The notes: generated by a model from the sequence alone, not told the origin. 5,574 bases of DNA from Thiomonas sp. (GCA_027451915.1 DAIDHU010000386.1:1-5574), one strand, 5' to 3'; counted from the stretch's first letter, positions 1 through 5,574 are shown. Made by a program: numbers and translations.

Positions 1-1221
1 GCAGGCCTCACGACGGCCTCGATCGTCCCCGCGCGAGCCGCGGGCAAGCCGGTGCGAATCGGCGCGATCTATCCCCTGACCGGCGCGCTGGCGTCGACCG
101 GACAGGACATCAAGAGCGCCATCGAGCTGGCGGTGGACATCGTCAACAAGCCGCACCCGGAGCTCAAGACCCTTCCGCTGGCCGCGGGCTCGGGGCTGCC
201 GCGCCTGGGGGGCGCCAAGCTGGAGGTGGTGTTCTCCGACTCCCAGGGCAACCCGGCCACGGGACTGGCCGACGCGCAGCGCCTGATCGACGAGCAGGGC
301 GGGGTGGCGCTGACGGGGGCCTACCAGTCCAACGTCACCGAGACCTGCAGCCGCGTGGCCGAGCAGCGAGGCATCCCCTATCTGAACGGCGAATCCAGCA
401 GTCCCTCGCTGACCGAGCGGGGCTACAAGTGGTTTTTCCGCACCACGCCGAACGACGAGACCTTCATCCAGAACATGATGGACTTTCTCGGCACCATCCA
501 CCAGGTTCCGACCCAGCGCATCGCGGTGGTCTACGAGAACACCGACTTCGGCGTGAATACCTTCAAGGCGGTGCAGAAGTTCGCGCCCCAGTTCAAGCGC
601 CAGATCGTGGCCGGCATCGCCTACACGGCGGGCTCGCCGTCCCTGAGCGCCGAGGTGGGCAAGCTGGCGGCGGCCAAGCCCGACGTGGCGATCTTCGCCT
701 CCTACACCTCGGACGCGCTGCTGTTCGTGCGCACCATGCGCGAGATGAAGTACGCGCCGCCGGTGCTGCTGGCCAACGACGCCGGCTTCATCGACTCGGC
801 CTTCGTCAAGCAGGCGGGCGCGCAGACCCAGGGCATCCTGACCCGCGACGTGTGGGCCACCGACATCGCGCAGACCAACCCGATGCTCAACCACATCAAC
901 GCCCTGTACCGCGCGCGCGCCGGCAAGGATCTGAACGGCAACAACGCGCGCTCCATGGCCGGGGTGCTGGTGCTGGCCGACGCCATCAACCGCGCCGGCT
1001 CCACCGAGCCGGAGGCGATCCGAAAGGCGCTGATCGCAACAGACCTGGGCTACGAGCAGGTGGCCATGCCCTGGCCGGGGGTGAAGTTCGACGCGCAGGG
1101 CCAGAACGAGCGCGGTGCCGGGCTGATCCTGCAGATGGAGGGCCCCGGCTACCAGACCGTGTGGCCGACGCAGTTCAAGCACGACAAGGCGCTTCCGAAG
1201 CTGCCCTTCGCCTGGAGCTGA
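1..1221 (+). CDS. Periplasmic substrate-binding protein of a LIV/amide-type ABC importer (5'-truncated)
   Basis: This is the solute receptor of the importer encoded downstream; it should bind a small amino-acid-like or amide ligand in the periplasm. The frame is open from base 1, so the start lies upstream; GTG at 52 is an internal valine codon, because mature receptors of this family begin near the GAIYPLTG strand (window residues 21-28). Residues 1-14 look like the tail of a signal peptide with a likely cleavage site around ARA/ARAA (11-14). Family landmarks follow: FSDSQGNP (78-85), GAYQSN (106-111), NGESSSPSL (129-137) and YENTDFG (178-184), matching the type I periplasmic-binding fold (Peripla_BP_6, LivJ-like). 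The 406 residues seen, ending at TGA 1219-1221, are slightly longer than classical LivJ, as in amide and urea receptors. It is followed by the permease and ATPase genes in the usual order. The family is secure; the ligand cannot be read from the sequence. Confidence 0.93.
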   Translation, partial: AGLTTASIVPARAAGKPVRIGAIYPLTGALASTGQDIKSAIELAVDIVNKPHPELKTLPLAAGSGLPRLGGAKLEVVFSDSQGNPATGLADAQRLIDEQGGVALTGAYQSNVTETCSRVAEQRGIPYLNGESSSPSLTERGYKWFFRTTPNDETFIQNMMDFLGTIHQVPTQRIAVVYENTDFGVNTFKAVQKFAPQFKRQIVAGIAYTAGSPSLSAEVGKLAAAKPDVAIFASYTSDALLFVRTMREMKYAPPVLLANDAGFIDSAFVKQAGAQTQGILTRDVWATDIAQTNPMLNHINALYRARAGKDLNGNNARSMAGVLVLADAINRAGSTEPEAIRKALIATDLGYEQVAMPWPGVKFDAQGQNERGAGLILQMEGPGYQTVWPTQFKHDKALPKLPFAWS

Positions 1222-1280
1222 GGCGCGCGCGGCACCCGGGAGGCAAGCGCGGCGCGCCGGCGCCCGCCGCCCGGGACATC
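1222..1280 (+). other. GC-rich foldable spacer between receptor and permease genes
   Basis: This spacer is almost pure G+C. GGCGCGC (1222-1228) can pair with GCGCGCC (1252-1258), and a competing small hairpin can form from GGCGC (1251-1255) and GCGCC (1260-1264). No T-run follows, so it does not look like a standard intrinsic terminator. In many binding-protein-dependent operons a stem-loop after the receptor gene stabilises the receptor mRNA and lowers permease expression; that role is possible here but is inference. In such GC-rich DNA, inverted repeats of this length also arise by chance. Confidence 0.35.
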
Positions 1281-1290
1281 GAAGGGGGAG

Positions 1291-1296
1291 GGAGGA
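1291..1296 (+). promoter_or_regulatory. Ribosome binding site of livH
   Basis: GGAGGA lies four bases before ATG 1301, inside a longer purine run from about 1281. It supports this ATG over the in-frame ATG at 1337, which would remove the first part of the first membrane helix. Confidence 0.75.
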
Positions 1297-1300
1297 CACT

Positions 1301-2152
1301 ATGCTCGAGGCACTCTATTCAGGGTTGCTCGACGGAATGCTGTACGCCGCGGTCGCGCTGGGATTGGCGCTGATCTGGGGCATCACCGACGTGATCAATT
1401 TCGCGCACGGCGAATTCCTGATGCTGGGCATGTACGCGGCCTACTGGCTGTTCACGCTGGCGCACCTGGATCCGTTGCTGTCGGCACCGCTGGTCGCGGT
1501 GGTGCTGGGATTTTTCGGCTTCGGGGTGTACGCGCTGATCATCCGGCGCCTGCGCAGGGGGCCGCCGACGGCGGTGATCCTGGCCACCTTCGGGCTGGGC
1601 CTGGTGATGCGCCAGGCGGCCTCCATCGCCTTCACGCCGAACTACCGCAACCTGTCGCACACGGCGCTGTCGGGCACCGTGACCATCACCGGAGTGCACC
1701 TGGGGCGCCCGCAGTTCGTCACGGCGCTGATCGCCCTGGCGCTGGTGGGCGTGGTGTTCTGGCTGGTCTACCGCACCCGCTGGGGGCAGGCGCTGCAGGC
1801 GGTGGCCGAGGACCGGGAGGTGGCCGCCTTCGTGGGCATCTCGCCGCAGCGCGTGGACGCGCAGGTGTGGATGCTCAGCAGCGCCGTGGTGGGCCTGGTG
1901 GGGGCGCTGCTGACCAGCTTTTTCTACATCTTCCCCTCGGTGGGCGCGGTGTTCGGCCTGCTGGCCTTCGTGGCCGTGTGCATGGGCGGCTTCGGCTCCC
2001 TGCTGGGCGCGGCGCTGGCCGGGTTGCTGATCGGGCTGATCGAGGCCTTCACCGGCTACCTGATCGAGCCGGCGCTGAAGACCCTGGGTATTTTCGTGTT
2101 GTTCGTGGCCGTGCTGTGGTGGCGTCCGCGAGGCCTGTTCGGACGGTGGTGA
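1301..2152 (+). CDS. livH: LivH-type inner-membrane permease of LIV/amide ABC importer
   Basis: This is one of the two membrane subunits (BPD_transp_2 family) that form the import channel. The 283-residue protein is strongly hydrophobic, with roughly eight membrane segments. The N-terminus (LYSGLLDGMLYAAVALGLAL) and NFAHGEFLMLGMY (33-45) are the classic LivH opening. The cytoplasmic coupling loop GQALQAVAEDREVAAFVGI (162-180) corresponds to the EAA-like loop that docks on an ATPase subunit. The C-terminal half has the FGLLAFVAVCMGGFGSLLGA segment (218-237) and ends in the family's positively charged RPRGLFG (275-281). Length is close to the usual 285-310 residues, so the gene appears complete. 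It follows the receptor gene after 79 bases and is followed by livM with one base between. Family assignment is secure; transported solute unknown. Confidence 0.95.
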   Translation: MLEALYSGLLDGMLYAAVALGLALIWGITDVINFAHGEFLMLGMYAAYWLFTLAHLDPLLSAPLVAVVLGFFGFGVYALIIRRLRRGPPTAVILATFGLGLVMRQAASIAFTPNYRNLSHTALSGTVTITGVHLGRPQFVTALIALALVGVVFWLVYRTRWGQALQAVAEDREVAAFVGISPQRVDAQVWMLSSAVVGLVGALLTSFFYIFPSVGAVFGLLAFVAVCMGGFGSLLGAALAGLLIGLIEAFTGYLIEPALKTLGIFVLFVAVLWWRPRGLFGRW

Positions 2153-2153
2153 C

Positions 2154-3146
2154 ATGCAATCGGATCCTTCTCTCGACCCCCCCGTCGGCCGCTGGCGCGA
2201 GCGCCTGCCGCTGCTGCTGGCGGCGGCGCTGGCCGCGGTGATGGCGCTGGCGCCGGTGTTCACGCACGACGGCTTCATCCTGCAGGTGCTGTTCAAGACC
2301 CTGCTGTTCGGCGCGCTGGGCGCGTCGTGGAGCCTGGTGGGCGGTTTTCTCGGGCGTATTTCCTTCGGCCATGGCTTTTTCCTCGGGGTCGGCGCGTACA
2401 CCACGGTGCTGCTGATGCTGGACCTGCACCTTTCGCCCCTGCTGGGCATTGCGCTGGGCGGGCTGGCCGCCGCGGCCGTGGCCTGGCTGATCGCAGCGCC
2501 CACGCTGCGCCTGTCGGGGCACTATTTCGCGATGGTCACCATCGGCCTGCTGCAGATTGGTCTGCTGGGGGTCACCAATCTGTCGTGGGCGGGCGGGGCC
2601 AGCGGGCTGTCGGTGCCCATCGGCAACCATCCCTGGATGCTGCTGTTCCGCAATCGCATGCCCTACTACCTGATCGCCGTGGTGCTGGCGCTGCTGAGTT
2701 TCGCCGCGGTGTATTTCAGCACCCGCTCGCGCCTGGGCTACTACTGGCGCGCCATCAGCGGCGACGAGGCGGCGGCGCGCAGCCTGGGAGTGCCGGCGCA
2801 GCGCTGCAAGCTGCTGGGTTTCGCGCTGTCGGCGGCGCTGACCGGGGTGTGGGGCGGCTTCTTCGCCATCTACGTGGGATTCATCGACCCCGACTCCATG
2901 TTCAGCCTGTCGACTTCGGTGGAGATCGTGCTGGTGGCCATCCTGGGCGGCGCGGGCTCGCTGTACGGGCCCTGGCTGGGCGCGGCCCTGCTGATCCCCC
3001 TGGGCGAGATCACCCGCGCCGCCTGGGGAGGCTCCAGCGGCGGCGCCGACGTGCTGGTGTACGGCCTGGTGATCGTGGCCGTCACCATGTTCATTCCCGG
3101 TGGGCTGACCACCTTGCGGAGGCGCCATGGCCCTGCTCGAGGTTGA
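2154..3146 (+). CDS. livM: LivM-type inner-membrane permease of LIV/amide ABC importer
   Basis: This is the second channel subunit, expected to pair with LivH. The 330-residue product has a short charged cytoplasmic N-terminus (1-17) and then about eight to nine membrane segments. Family landmarks are SWSLVGGFLGRISFGHGFFLGVGAYTT (starting at 59; LivM counterpart of GLN..GY.G..S.GHA.F.GIGAY), TLRLSGHYFAMVTIG (117-131), the EAA-like coupling loop RAISGDEAAARSLGVPAQR (199-217) and AILGGAGSLYGPWLGAAL (262-279), ending at PGGLTTL (315-321). The start follows the livH stop as TGACATG with only a weak GGACGG (2141-2146) upstream, so translation is probably coupled to livH. The last 20 bases overlap livG. 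It appears complete; the ligand remains unknown. Confidence 0.95.
   Translation: MQSDPSLDPPVGRWRERLPLLLAAALAAVMALAPVFTHDGFILQVLFKTLLFGALGASWSLVGGFLGRISFGHGFFLGVGAYTTVLLMLDLHLSPLLGIALGGLAAAAVAWLIAAPTLRLSGHYFAMVTIGLLQIGLLGVTNLSWAGGASGLSVPIGNHPWMLLFRNRMPYYLIAVVLALLSFAAVYFSTRSRLGYYWRAISGDEAAARSLGVPAQRCKLLGFALSAALTGVWGGFFAIYVGFIDPDSMFSLSTSVEIVLVAILGGAGSLYGPWLGAALLIPLGEITRAAWGGSSGGADVLVYGLVIVAVTMFIPGGLTTLRRRHGPARG
3118..3122 (+). promoter_or_regulatory. Ribosome binding site of livG inside the livM end
   Basis: GGAGG lies four bases before ATG 3127, within the last codons of livM. It supports a livG start that overlaps livM by 20 bases. Confidence 0.7.
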
Positions 3147-3849
3147 GTCGCTGAGCAAGCGCTTCGGCGGGCTGACGGCCAACCGCGAGGTCAGCTTCGC
3201 GGTGGAGCAGGGCGAACTGGTGGCCATCATCGGTCCCAACGGCGCCGGCAAGAGCACGCTGTTCAACAGCCTGGCCTGCAGCTACGCGCCCAGCGAGGGC
3301 AGCATACGCTTCGACGGGCGTTCCATCGTGGGCCTGGGCCCCGAGCAGGTGGCCAGCCTCGGCCTGGCGCGCACCTTCCAGATTCCCCGCAGTTTCGGGG
3401 ACATGACGGTGCTGGAGAACACCCTGGTCGGCGCGCTGCTGCGCCACCGGCGCATTCCCGAGGCGCGGCGCCACGCCGAGCAGGTGCTGCGCAGCGTGGG
3501 CCTGGCCGGGCGGGCGCAGGAGCGCGCGGCGGCGCTCAACGTGGCCGGGCAAAAGCGCGTGGAACTGGCGCGCGCCCTGGCCACCGGGCCGCGCATGCTG
3601 CTGCTGGACGAAGTGGCCGGGGGGCTCAACCCCGGCGAGGCGATCGAGCTGGCCGGGATCCTGCGCGAGATCCACGCGCAGGGGGTGACCCTGCTGATCG
3701 TCGAACATGTGCTGGAGGTGGTCATGCGCCTGGCGCAGCGCGTGCTGGTGCTCAATTTCGGGCAGCTGATCGCGCAGGGTACGCCGCAGGAGGTCGTGCG
3801 CGACCCCACGGTGATCGAGGCCTACCTGGGGAGCAAGCACCGTGTCTGA
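3127..3849 (+). CDS. livG: LivG-type ATPase of LIV/amide ABC importer
   Basis: This is one of two cytoplasmic ATPases powering the importer. Visible in order are the N-terminal LSKRFGGLTANREVSF (9-24), Walker A GPNGAGKST (36-44), Q-loop glutamine in RTFQIPR (Q85), an ABC signature region LNVAGQKRVELARAL (137-151), Walker B MLLLDE (157-162) with catalytic E162, D-loop AGGLNPGE (164-171) and H-loop H194 in IVEH. The signature reads NVAGQ rather than LSGGQ, and LivG proteins commonly diverge here (for example LPYGQ), so this is a variant rather than clear damage. Length 240 is a little shorter than the roughly 255 of classical LivG. It overlaps livM by 20 bases and livF by 8, indicating one transcript with coupled translation. 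Its likely membrane partner is LivH or LivM. It appears intact. Confidence 0.94.
   Translation: MALLEVESLSKRFGGLTANREVSFAVEQGELVAIIGPNGAGKSTLFNSLACSYAPSEGSIRFDGRSIVGLGPEQVASLGLARTFQIPRSFGDMTVLENTLVGALLRHRRIPEARRHAEQVLRSVGLAGRAQERAAALNVAGQKRVELARALATGPRMLLLDEVAGGLNPGEAIELAGILREIHAQGVTLLIVEHVLEVVMRLAQRVLVLNFGQLIAQGTPQEVVRDPTVIEAYLGSKHRV
3828..3833 (+). promoter_or_regulatory. Ribosome binding site deciding the GTG start of livF
   Basis: GGGGAG sits eight bases before GTG 3842. The alternative in-frame ATG at 3866 has no convincing Shine-Dalgarno sequence upstream, so GTG 3842 is preferred, although the ATG would still leave the whole conserved ATPase domain. Confidence 0.6.
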
Positions 3850-4573
3850 GACGCCGAGCGAGCCGATGCTTCGCATCGAGGACCTGGAGGTGGCCTATGG
3901 CGGCGTGCGCGCGGTTGGCGGCGTATCGCTGCATGTGGGGCGCGGCGAGGTGGTGGCGCTGCTGGGGGCGAATGGCGCCGGGAAGTCCAGCACCTTGCGC
4001 GCCGCCGTGGGCAGTGTGCGGGCACGCGCGGGGCGCGTGGTCTTCGACGGGCAGGACATCACCGGCACACCGCCGCACCGCCTGGTCTCGCGCGGCATGG
4101 CGATGATTCCCGAGGGCGCGCGGGTGTTCGCGCGCCAGAGCGTGGAGGCCAACCTGCGCCTGGGCGCCTTCACCGTGCGCGAGCAGGCCGAGGTGCAGCG
4201 GCGCCTGGAACAGGTGTACCAGACTTTCGGACGCCTGGCCGAGCGACGCGCGCAGCTGGCGGGCACCTTGTCGGGCGGGGAGCGCCAGATGCTGGCCATC
4301 GGGCGCGCATTGCTGAGCGGGCCGCGCCTGCTGCTCATCGACGAGCCCAGCCTGGGGCTGTCGCCCAAGCTGGTGGAGGAGGTGTTCGAGGCGCTGGCCG
4401 GGCTGAACCGCGAGCAGGGGCTGTCGGTGCTGCTGGTGGAGCAGAACACGGCCATGGCGCTGGACCTGGCCGCCCGCGGCTACGTGCTGCAAAGCGGGCA
4501 GGTGGTGCTGCACGGCAGTGCCGAGGAGCTTCGCAACGACGACGAGGTGCGGCGTGCCTACCTGGGCCTGTAG
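3842..4573 (+). CDS. livF: LivF-type ATPase of LIV/amide ABC importer
   Basis: This is the second cytoplasmic ATPase, expected to form a heterodimer with LivG. Of 243 residues, it shows LRIEDLEVAYGGVRAV (10-25), Walker A GANGAGKSS (42-50), MIPEGARVF (88-96), the canonical signature LSGGERQ (143-149), Walker B LLLIDEP (163-169) and LLVEQNTAMAL (197-207). The Q-loop position carries PEG and the H-loop position carries glutamine (VEQN, Q201); both are normal for LivF and not signs of inactivity. The ending RRAYLGL matches the usual LivF C-terminus. Start choice: GTG 3842 has a good ribosome binding site and overlaps livG by 8 bases; ATG 3866 (residue 9) is the alternative. It stops at TAG 4571-4573, followed by a hairpin and the widest gap in the window. 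The gene is complete. Confidence 0.95.
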   Translation: MSETPSEPMLRIEDLEVAYGGVRAVGGVSLHVGRGEVVALLGANGAGKSSTLRAAVGSVRARAGRVVFDGQDITGTPPHRLVSRGMAMIPEGARVFARQSVEANLRLGAFTVREQAEVQRRLEQVYQTFGRLAERRAQLAGTLSGGERQMLAIGRALLSGPRLLLIDEPSLGLSPKLVEEVFEALAGLNREQGLSVLLVEQNTAMALDLAARGYVLQSGQVVLHGSAEELRNDDEVRRAYLGL

Positions 4574-4592
4574 CGGGCGGGGCTAGCCCGCT
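4572..4592 (+). terminator. Hairpin at the livF stop codon, weak terminator candidate
   Basis: AGCGGGC (4572-4578) is the exact inverse of GCCCGCT (4586-4592), giving a 7-bp GC-rich stem with a 7-base loop that begins within the livF stop codon. There is no T-run after it, so intrinsic termination would be poor. It may instead protect the mRNA end or cause partial read-through. Confidence 0.3.
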
Positions 4593-4616
4593 CGCCCACA
4601 CCATGGTTTCGAGCAA

Positions 4617-4638
4617 CGCGGCGCCAGCGGGCGCCGCG
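4617..4638 (+). terminator. Strong 9-bp GC hairpin, terminator-like without U-tract
   Basis: CGCGGCGCC (4617-4625) pairs perfectly with GGCGCCGCG (4630-4638) around an AGCG loop. This is the strongest hairpin in the window. The bases that follow (AGGGATGGCTTCG) contain no T-run, so classic Rho-independent termination is unlikely; pausing, attenuation or mRNA protection are possible. Confidence 0.4.
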
Positions 4639-4658
4639 AGGGATGGCTTCGCCCGCAG

Positions 4659-4680
4659 GCGGCGCGACAGGCAGCGCCGC
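4659..4680 (+). other. Second GC-rich inverted repeat in the leader region
   Basis: GCGGCGC (4659-4665) is the exact inverse of GCGCCGC (4674-4680), leaving an 8-base loop. It is weaker than the preceding hairpin and could arise by chance in such GC-rich sequence. Confidence 0.3.
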
Positions 4681-4684
4681 GCCG

Positions 4685-4727
4685 ACGAGCCGTTACGAGC
4701 ATAGGCGAAGGCCTACGAGCAAACGAG
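4685..4727 (+). repeat. Phased ACGAGC short repeats upstream of the oxoprolinase gene
   Basis: ACGAGC occurs at 4685, 4695 and 4715, and ACGAG again at 4723. Two copies extend to a perfect TACGAGCA (4694-4701 and 4714-4721), 20 bases apart, which is close to two helical turns. A small inverted repeat TAGGC/GCCTA (4702-4706, 4711-4715) lies between them. This could be an operator for a regulator binding one face of the DNA or a minor local duplication. Confidence 0.4.
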
Positions 4728-4731
4728 AGGA
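4726..4731 (+). promoter_or_regulatory. Ribosome binding site of the oxoprolinase gene
   Basis: AGAGGA lies six bases before ATG 4738. The start places the conserved nucleotide-binding motif (DRGGTFTD) at residues 8-15, the normal distance from the N-terminus in this family. Confidence 0.7.
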
Positions 4732-4737
4732 AACGAC

Positions 4738-5574
4738 ATGAAATGGCAATTCTGGGTGGATCGCGGAGGCACCTTCACCGACATCGTGGCGCGCCGCCCC
4801 GACGGCACGCTGACGGCCAGCAAGTTGTTGTCGGAGAACCCGGAGCAATACCGTGACGCGGCCGTGGCGGGCATCCGCCGCCTGCTCGGACTGGCCGAGG
4901 GCCAGCCCATCACGCCGGACCTGGTAGATTGCGTGCGCATGGGCACCACGGTGGCCAGCAACGCGCTGCTCGAGCGCAAGGGGGAGCCGGTGCTGCTGGT
5001 GACCACGCGCGGCTTCGGCGATGCGCTGCGCATCGGCTACCAGAACCGGCCGCGCCTGTTCGAGCGTCACATCGTGCTGCCCGAGCTGTTGTACCAGGAG
5101 GTGCTGGAGGTCGACGAGCGCGTGGACGCCGACGGCAGCGTGGTGCGCGAGCTGGATGCGGCCGCGCTGCGCCTGCAGCTGCAGGCCGCGCATGCGCGCG
5201 GCCTGCGCGCGGTGGCCATCGTGTTCATGCACGGCTACAGGCACACCGCGCATGAGCAGCAGGCGGCGCGCCTGGCGCGCGAGCTGGGCTTTACCCAGGT
5301 CAGCCCCTCGCACGAGTGCTCGCCCCTGATGAAATTCGTCTCGCGCGGGGACACGGCGGTGGTGGATGCCTACCTGTCGCCCATCCTGCAGCGCTACGTG
5401 GACCAGGTGGCGGCGCAGATGCCCGGGGTACGGCTGCTGTTCATGCAGTCCAGCGGCGGGCTCACCGAGGCCAGCGCCTTTCGCGGCAAGGACGCCATTC
5501 TTTCCGGTCCGGCCGGCGGCATCGTGGGCATGGCGCGCACCGCCGAGCTGGCCGGGCACCGCCGGGTGATCGGC
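4738..5574 (+). CDS. 5-oxoprolinase (ATP-hydrolysing) / hydantoinase A family enzyme, N-terminal part
   Basis: This enzyme family hydrolyses cyclic amides with ATP; the best-known member converts 5-oxoproline, ATP and water into glutamate, ADP and phosphate in the cytoplasm. The 279 residues seen open with WQFWVDRGGTFTDIV (3-17), the first phosphate-binding loop of an actin-like ATPase fold. Next come KLLSENPEQYRDAAVAGIRR (29-48), MGTTVASNALLERKG (68-82), LLVTTRGFGDALRIGYQNRP (86-105), MQSSGGL (236-242) and SGPAGGIVG (256-264). These cover the Hydant_A_N domain and the start of the Hydantoinase_A domain. The DRGG form and the KLLSENP segment resemble the long fused 5-oxoprolinase (OPLAH type, about 1,200 residues or more) better than stand-alone HyuA. 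The frame is open at base 5574, just before the expected second phosphate motif, so most of the gene lies outside the window and fusion to a HyuB-like half cannot be confirmed. N-methylhydantoinase A is the main alternative. Confidence 0.9.
   Translation, partial: MKWQFWVDRGGTFTDIVARRPDGTLTASKLLSENPEQYRDAAVAGIRRLLGLAEGQPITPDLVDCVRMGTTVASNALLERKGEPVLLVTTRGFGDALRIGYQNRPRLFERHIVLPELLYQEVLEVDERVDADGSVVRELDAAALRLQLQAAHARGLRAVAIVFMHGYRHTAHEQQAARLARELGFTQVSPSHECSPLMKFVSRGDTAVVDAYLSPILQRYVDQVAAQMPGVRLLFMQSSGGLTEASAFRGKDAILSGPAGGIVGMARTAELAGHRRVIG

Larger units (their letters stand above)
4574..4737 (+). promoter_or_regulatory. Structured leader region before the oxoprolinase gene
   Basis: This 164-base gap is the longest in the window, whereas the upstream transporter genes are nearly contiguous or overlapping. 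The first two thirds are GC-rich with three potential hairpins (4572-4592, 4617-4638, 4659-4680). The last third, from about 4684, has more A residues and carries repeated ACGAGC. I could not find a convincing sigma-70 pair of -35/-10 boxes or a correctly spaced sigma-54 site. The layout would allow attenuation, a separate promoter or differential mRNA decay between transporter and enzyme, but none is demonstrated by the sequence. Confidence 0.4.

Noticed and set aside
52..54. GTG at 52 as the true start of the receptor gene
   Set aside because: The frame is open back to base 1 and encodes a plausible signal-peptide tail. Starting at 52 would leave a periplasmic receptor without any export signal.
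429..1373. 314-codon + strand frame overlapping the receptor and the start of livH
   Set aside because: Arg/Ala/Gly-rich frame-shifted shadow of the receptor gene; it runs through the livH ribosome binding site and has no domain signature. The + frames at 1867-2241 and 2327-3154 are similar shadows.
1319..2503. 394-codon open frame on the - strand across livH and livM
   Set aside because: Low-complexity composition (Gln, His, Arg, Pro), spans two real genes in antisense and shows no family motif. Same judgement for the - strand frames at 2049-3266, 3091-3876 and 3752-4513.
3866..3868. ATG at 3866 as the livF start
   Set aside because: It has no ribosome binding site, whereas GTG 3842 has GGGGAG at eight bases. 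It remains a possible alternative because the conserved domain starts just after it.
4644..4657. TGGC...GCA resembling a sigma-54 promoter upstream of the oxoprolinase gene
   Set aside because: The distance between the GG and GC elements is two bases shorter than sigma-54 sites tolerate, and the remaining positions do not fit.
4603..4704. 33-codon arginine-rich small ORF in the spacer (ATG 4603, TAG 4702-4704), a possible leader peptide
   Set aside because: No Shine-Dalgarno sequence precedes its ATG, and the arginines are expected from GC-rich codons. It overlaps the 4617-4638 hairpin, so an attenuation role is conceivable, but nothing in the sequence supports translation.
4693..5559. 288-codon open frame on the - strand across the oxoprolinase gene
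   Set aside because: It lies antisense to a clearly conserved + strand protein. It is rich in His, Gln, Arg and Ala with no recognisable domain, typical of antisense frames in GC-rich coding DNA.

Overview
The window is very GC-rich and dense, with every gene on the + strand. It holds most of one operon: an ABC importer of the branched-chain amino acid / amide (LIV, HAAT) class, followed by the start of an ATP-dependent 5-oxoprolinase. Strong G/C bias at third codon positions, GTG starts, Shine-Dalgarno sites and overlapping genes point to a high-GC proteobacterium. The protein style fits Betaproteobacteria of the Burkholderiales best, but that placement is inference from general resemblance, not from a marker gene.

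Layout. 1-1221: periplasmic substrate-binding protein, cut at its 5' end by the window edge. 1222-1300: a GC-rich spacer that can fold, ending in the livH ribosome binding site. 1301-2152: LivH-type permease. 2154-3146: LivM-type permease, one base after livH. 3127-3849: LivG-type ATPase, overlapping livM by 20 bases. 3842-4573: LivF-type ATPase, overlapping livG by 8 bases from a GTG start. 4574-4737: a 164-base spacer, the largest gap here, with three GC-rich hairpins and then a less GC-rich stretch carrying helically phased ACGAGC repeats. 4738-5574: N-terminal 279 residues of a hydantoinase A / 5-oxoprolinase family enzyme, running off the right edge.

How it works together. The binding protein captures a small solute in the periplasm. 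LivH and LivM form the membrane channel and LivG and LivF drive it with ATP. The enzyme next door hydrolyses a cyclic amide (5-oxoproline in the characterised family members) at the cost of ATP. The simplest reading is an uptake and breakdown module for 5-oxoproline or a related lactam or hydantoin, yielding glutamate or a related amino acid. The substrate is inferred from gene neighbourhood only.

I see no mobile element, CRISPR array, tRNA or rRNA, and no sign of a wholly new system. The points most worth a second look are the transporter-oxoprolinase pairing, the structured and repeat-bearing spacer before the oxoprolinase gene, and the divergent signature motif of the LivG ATPase.
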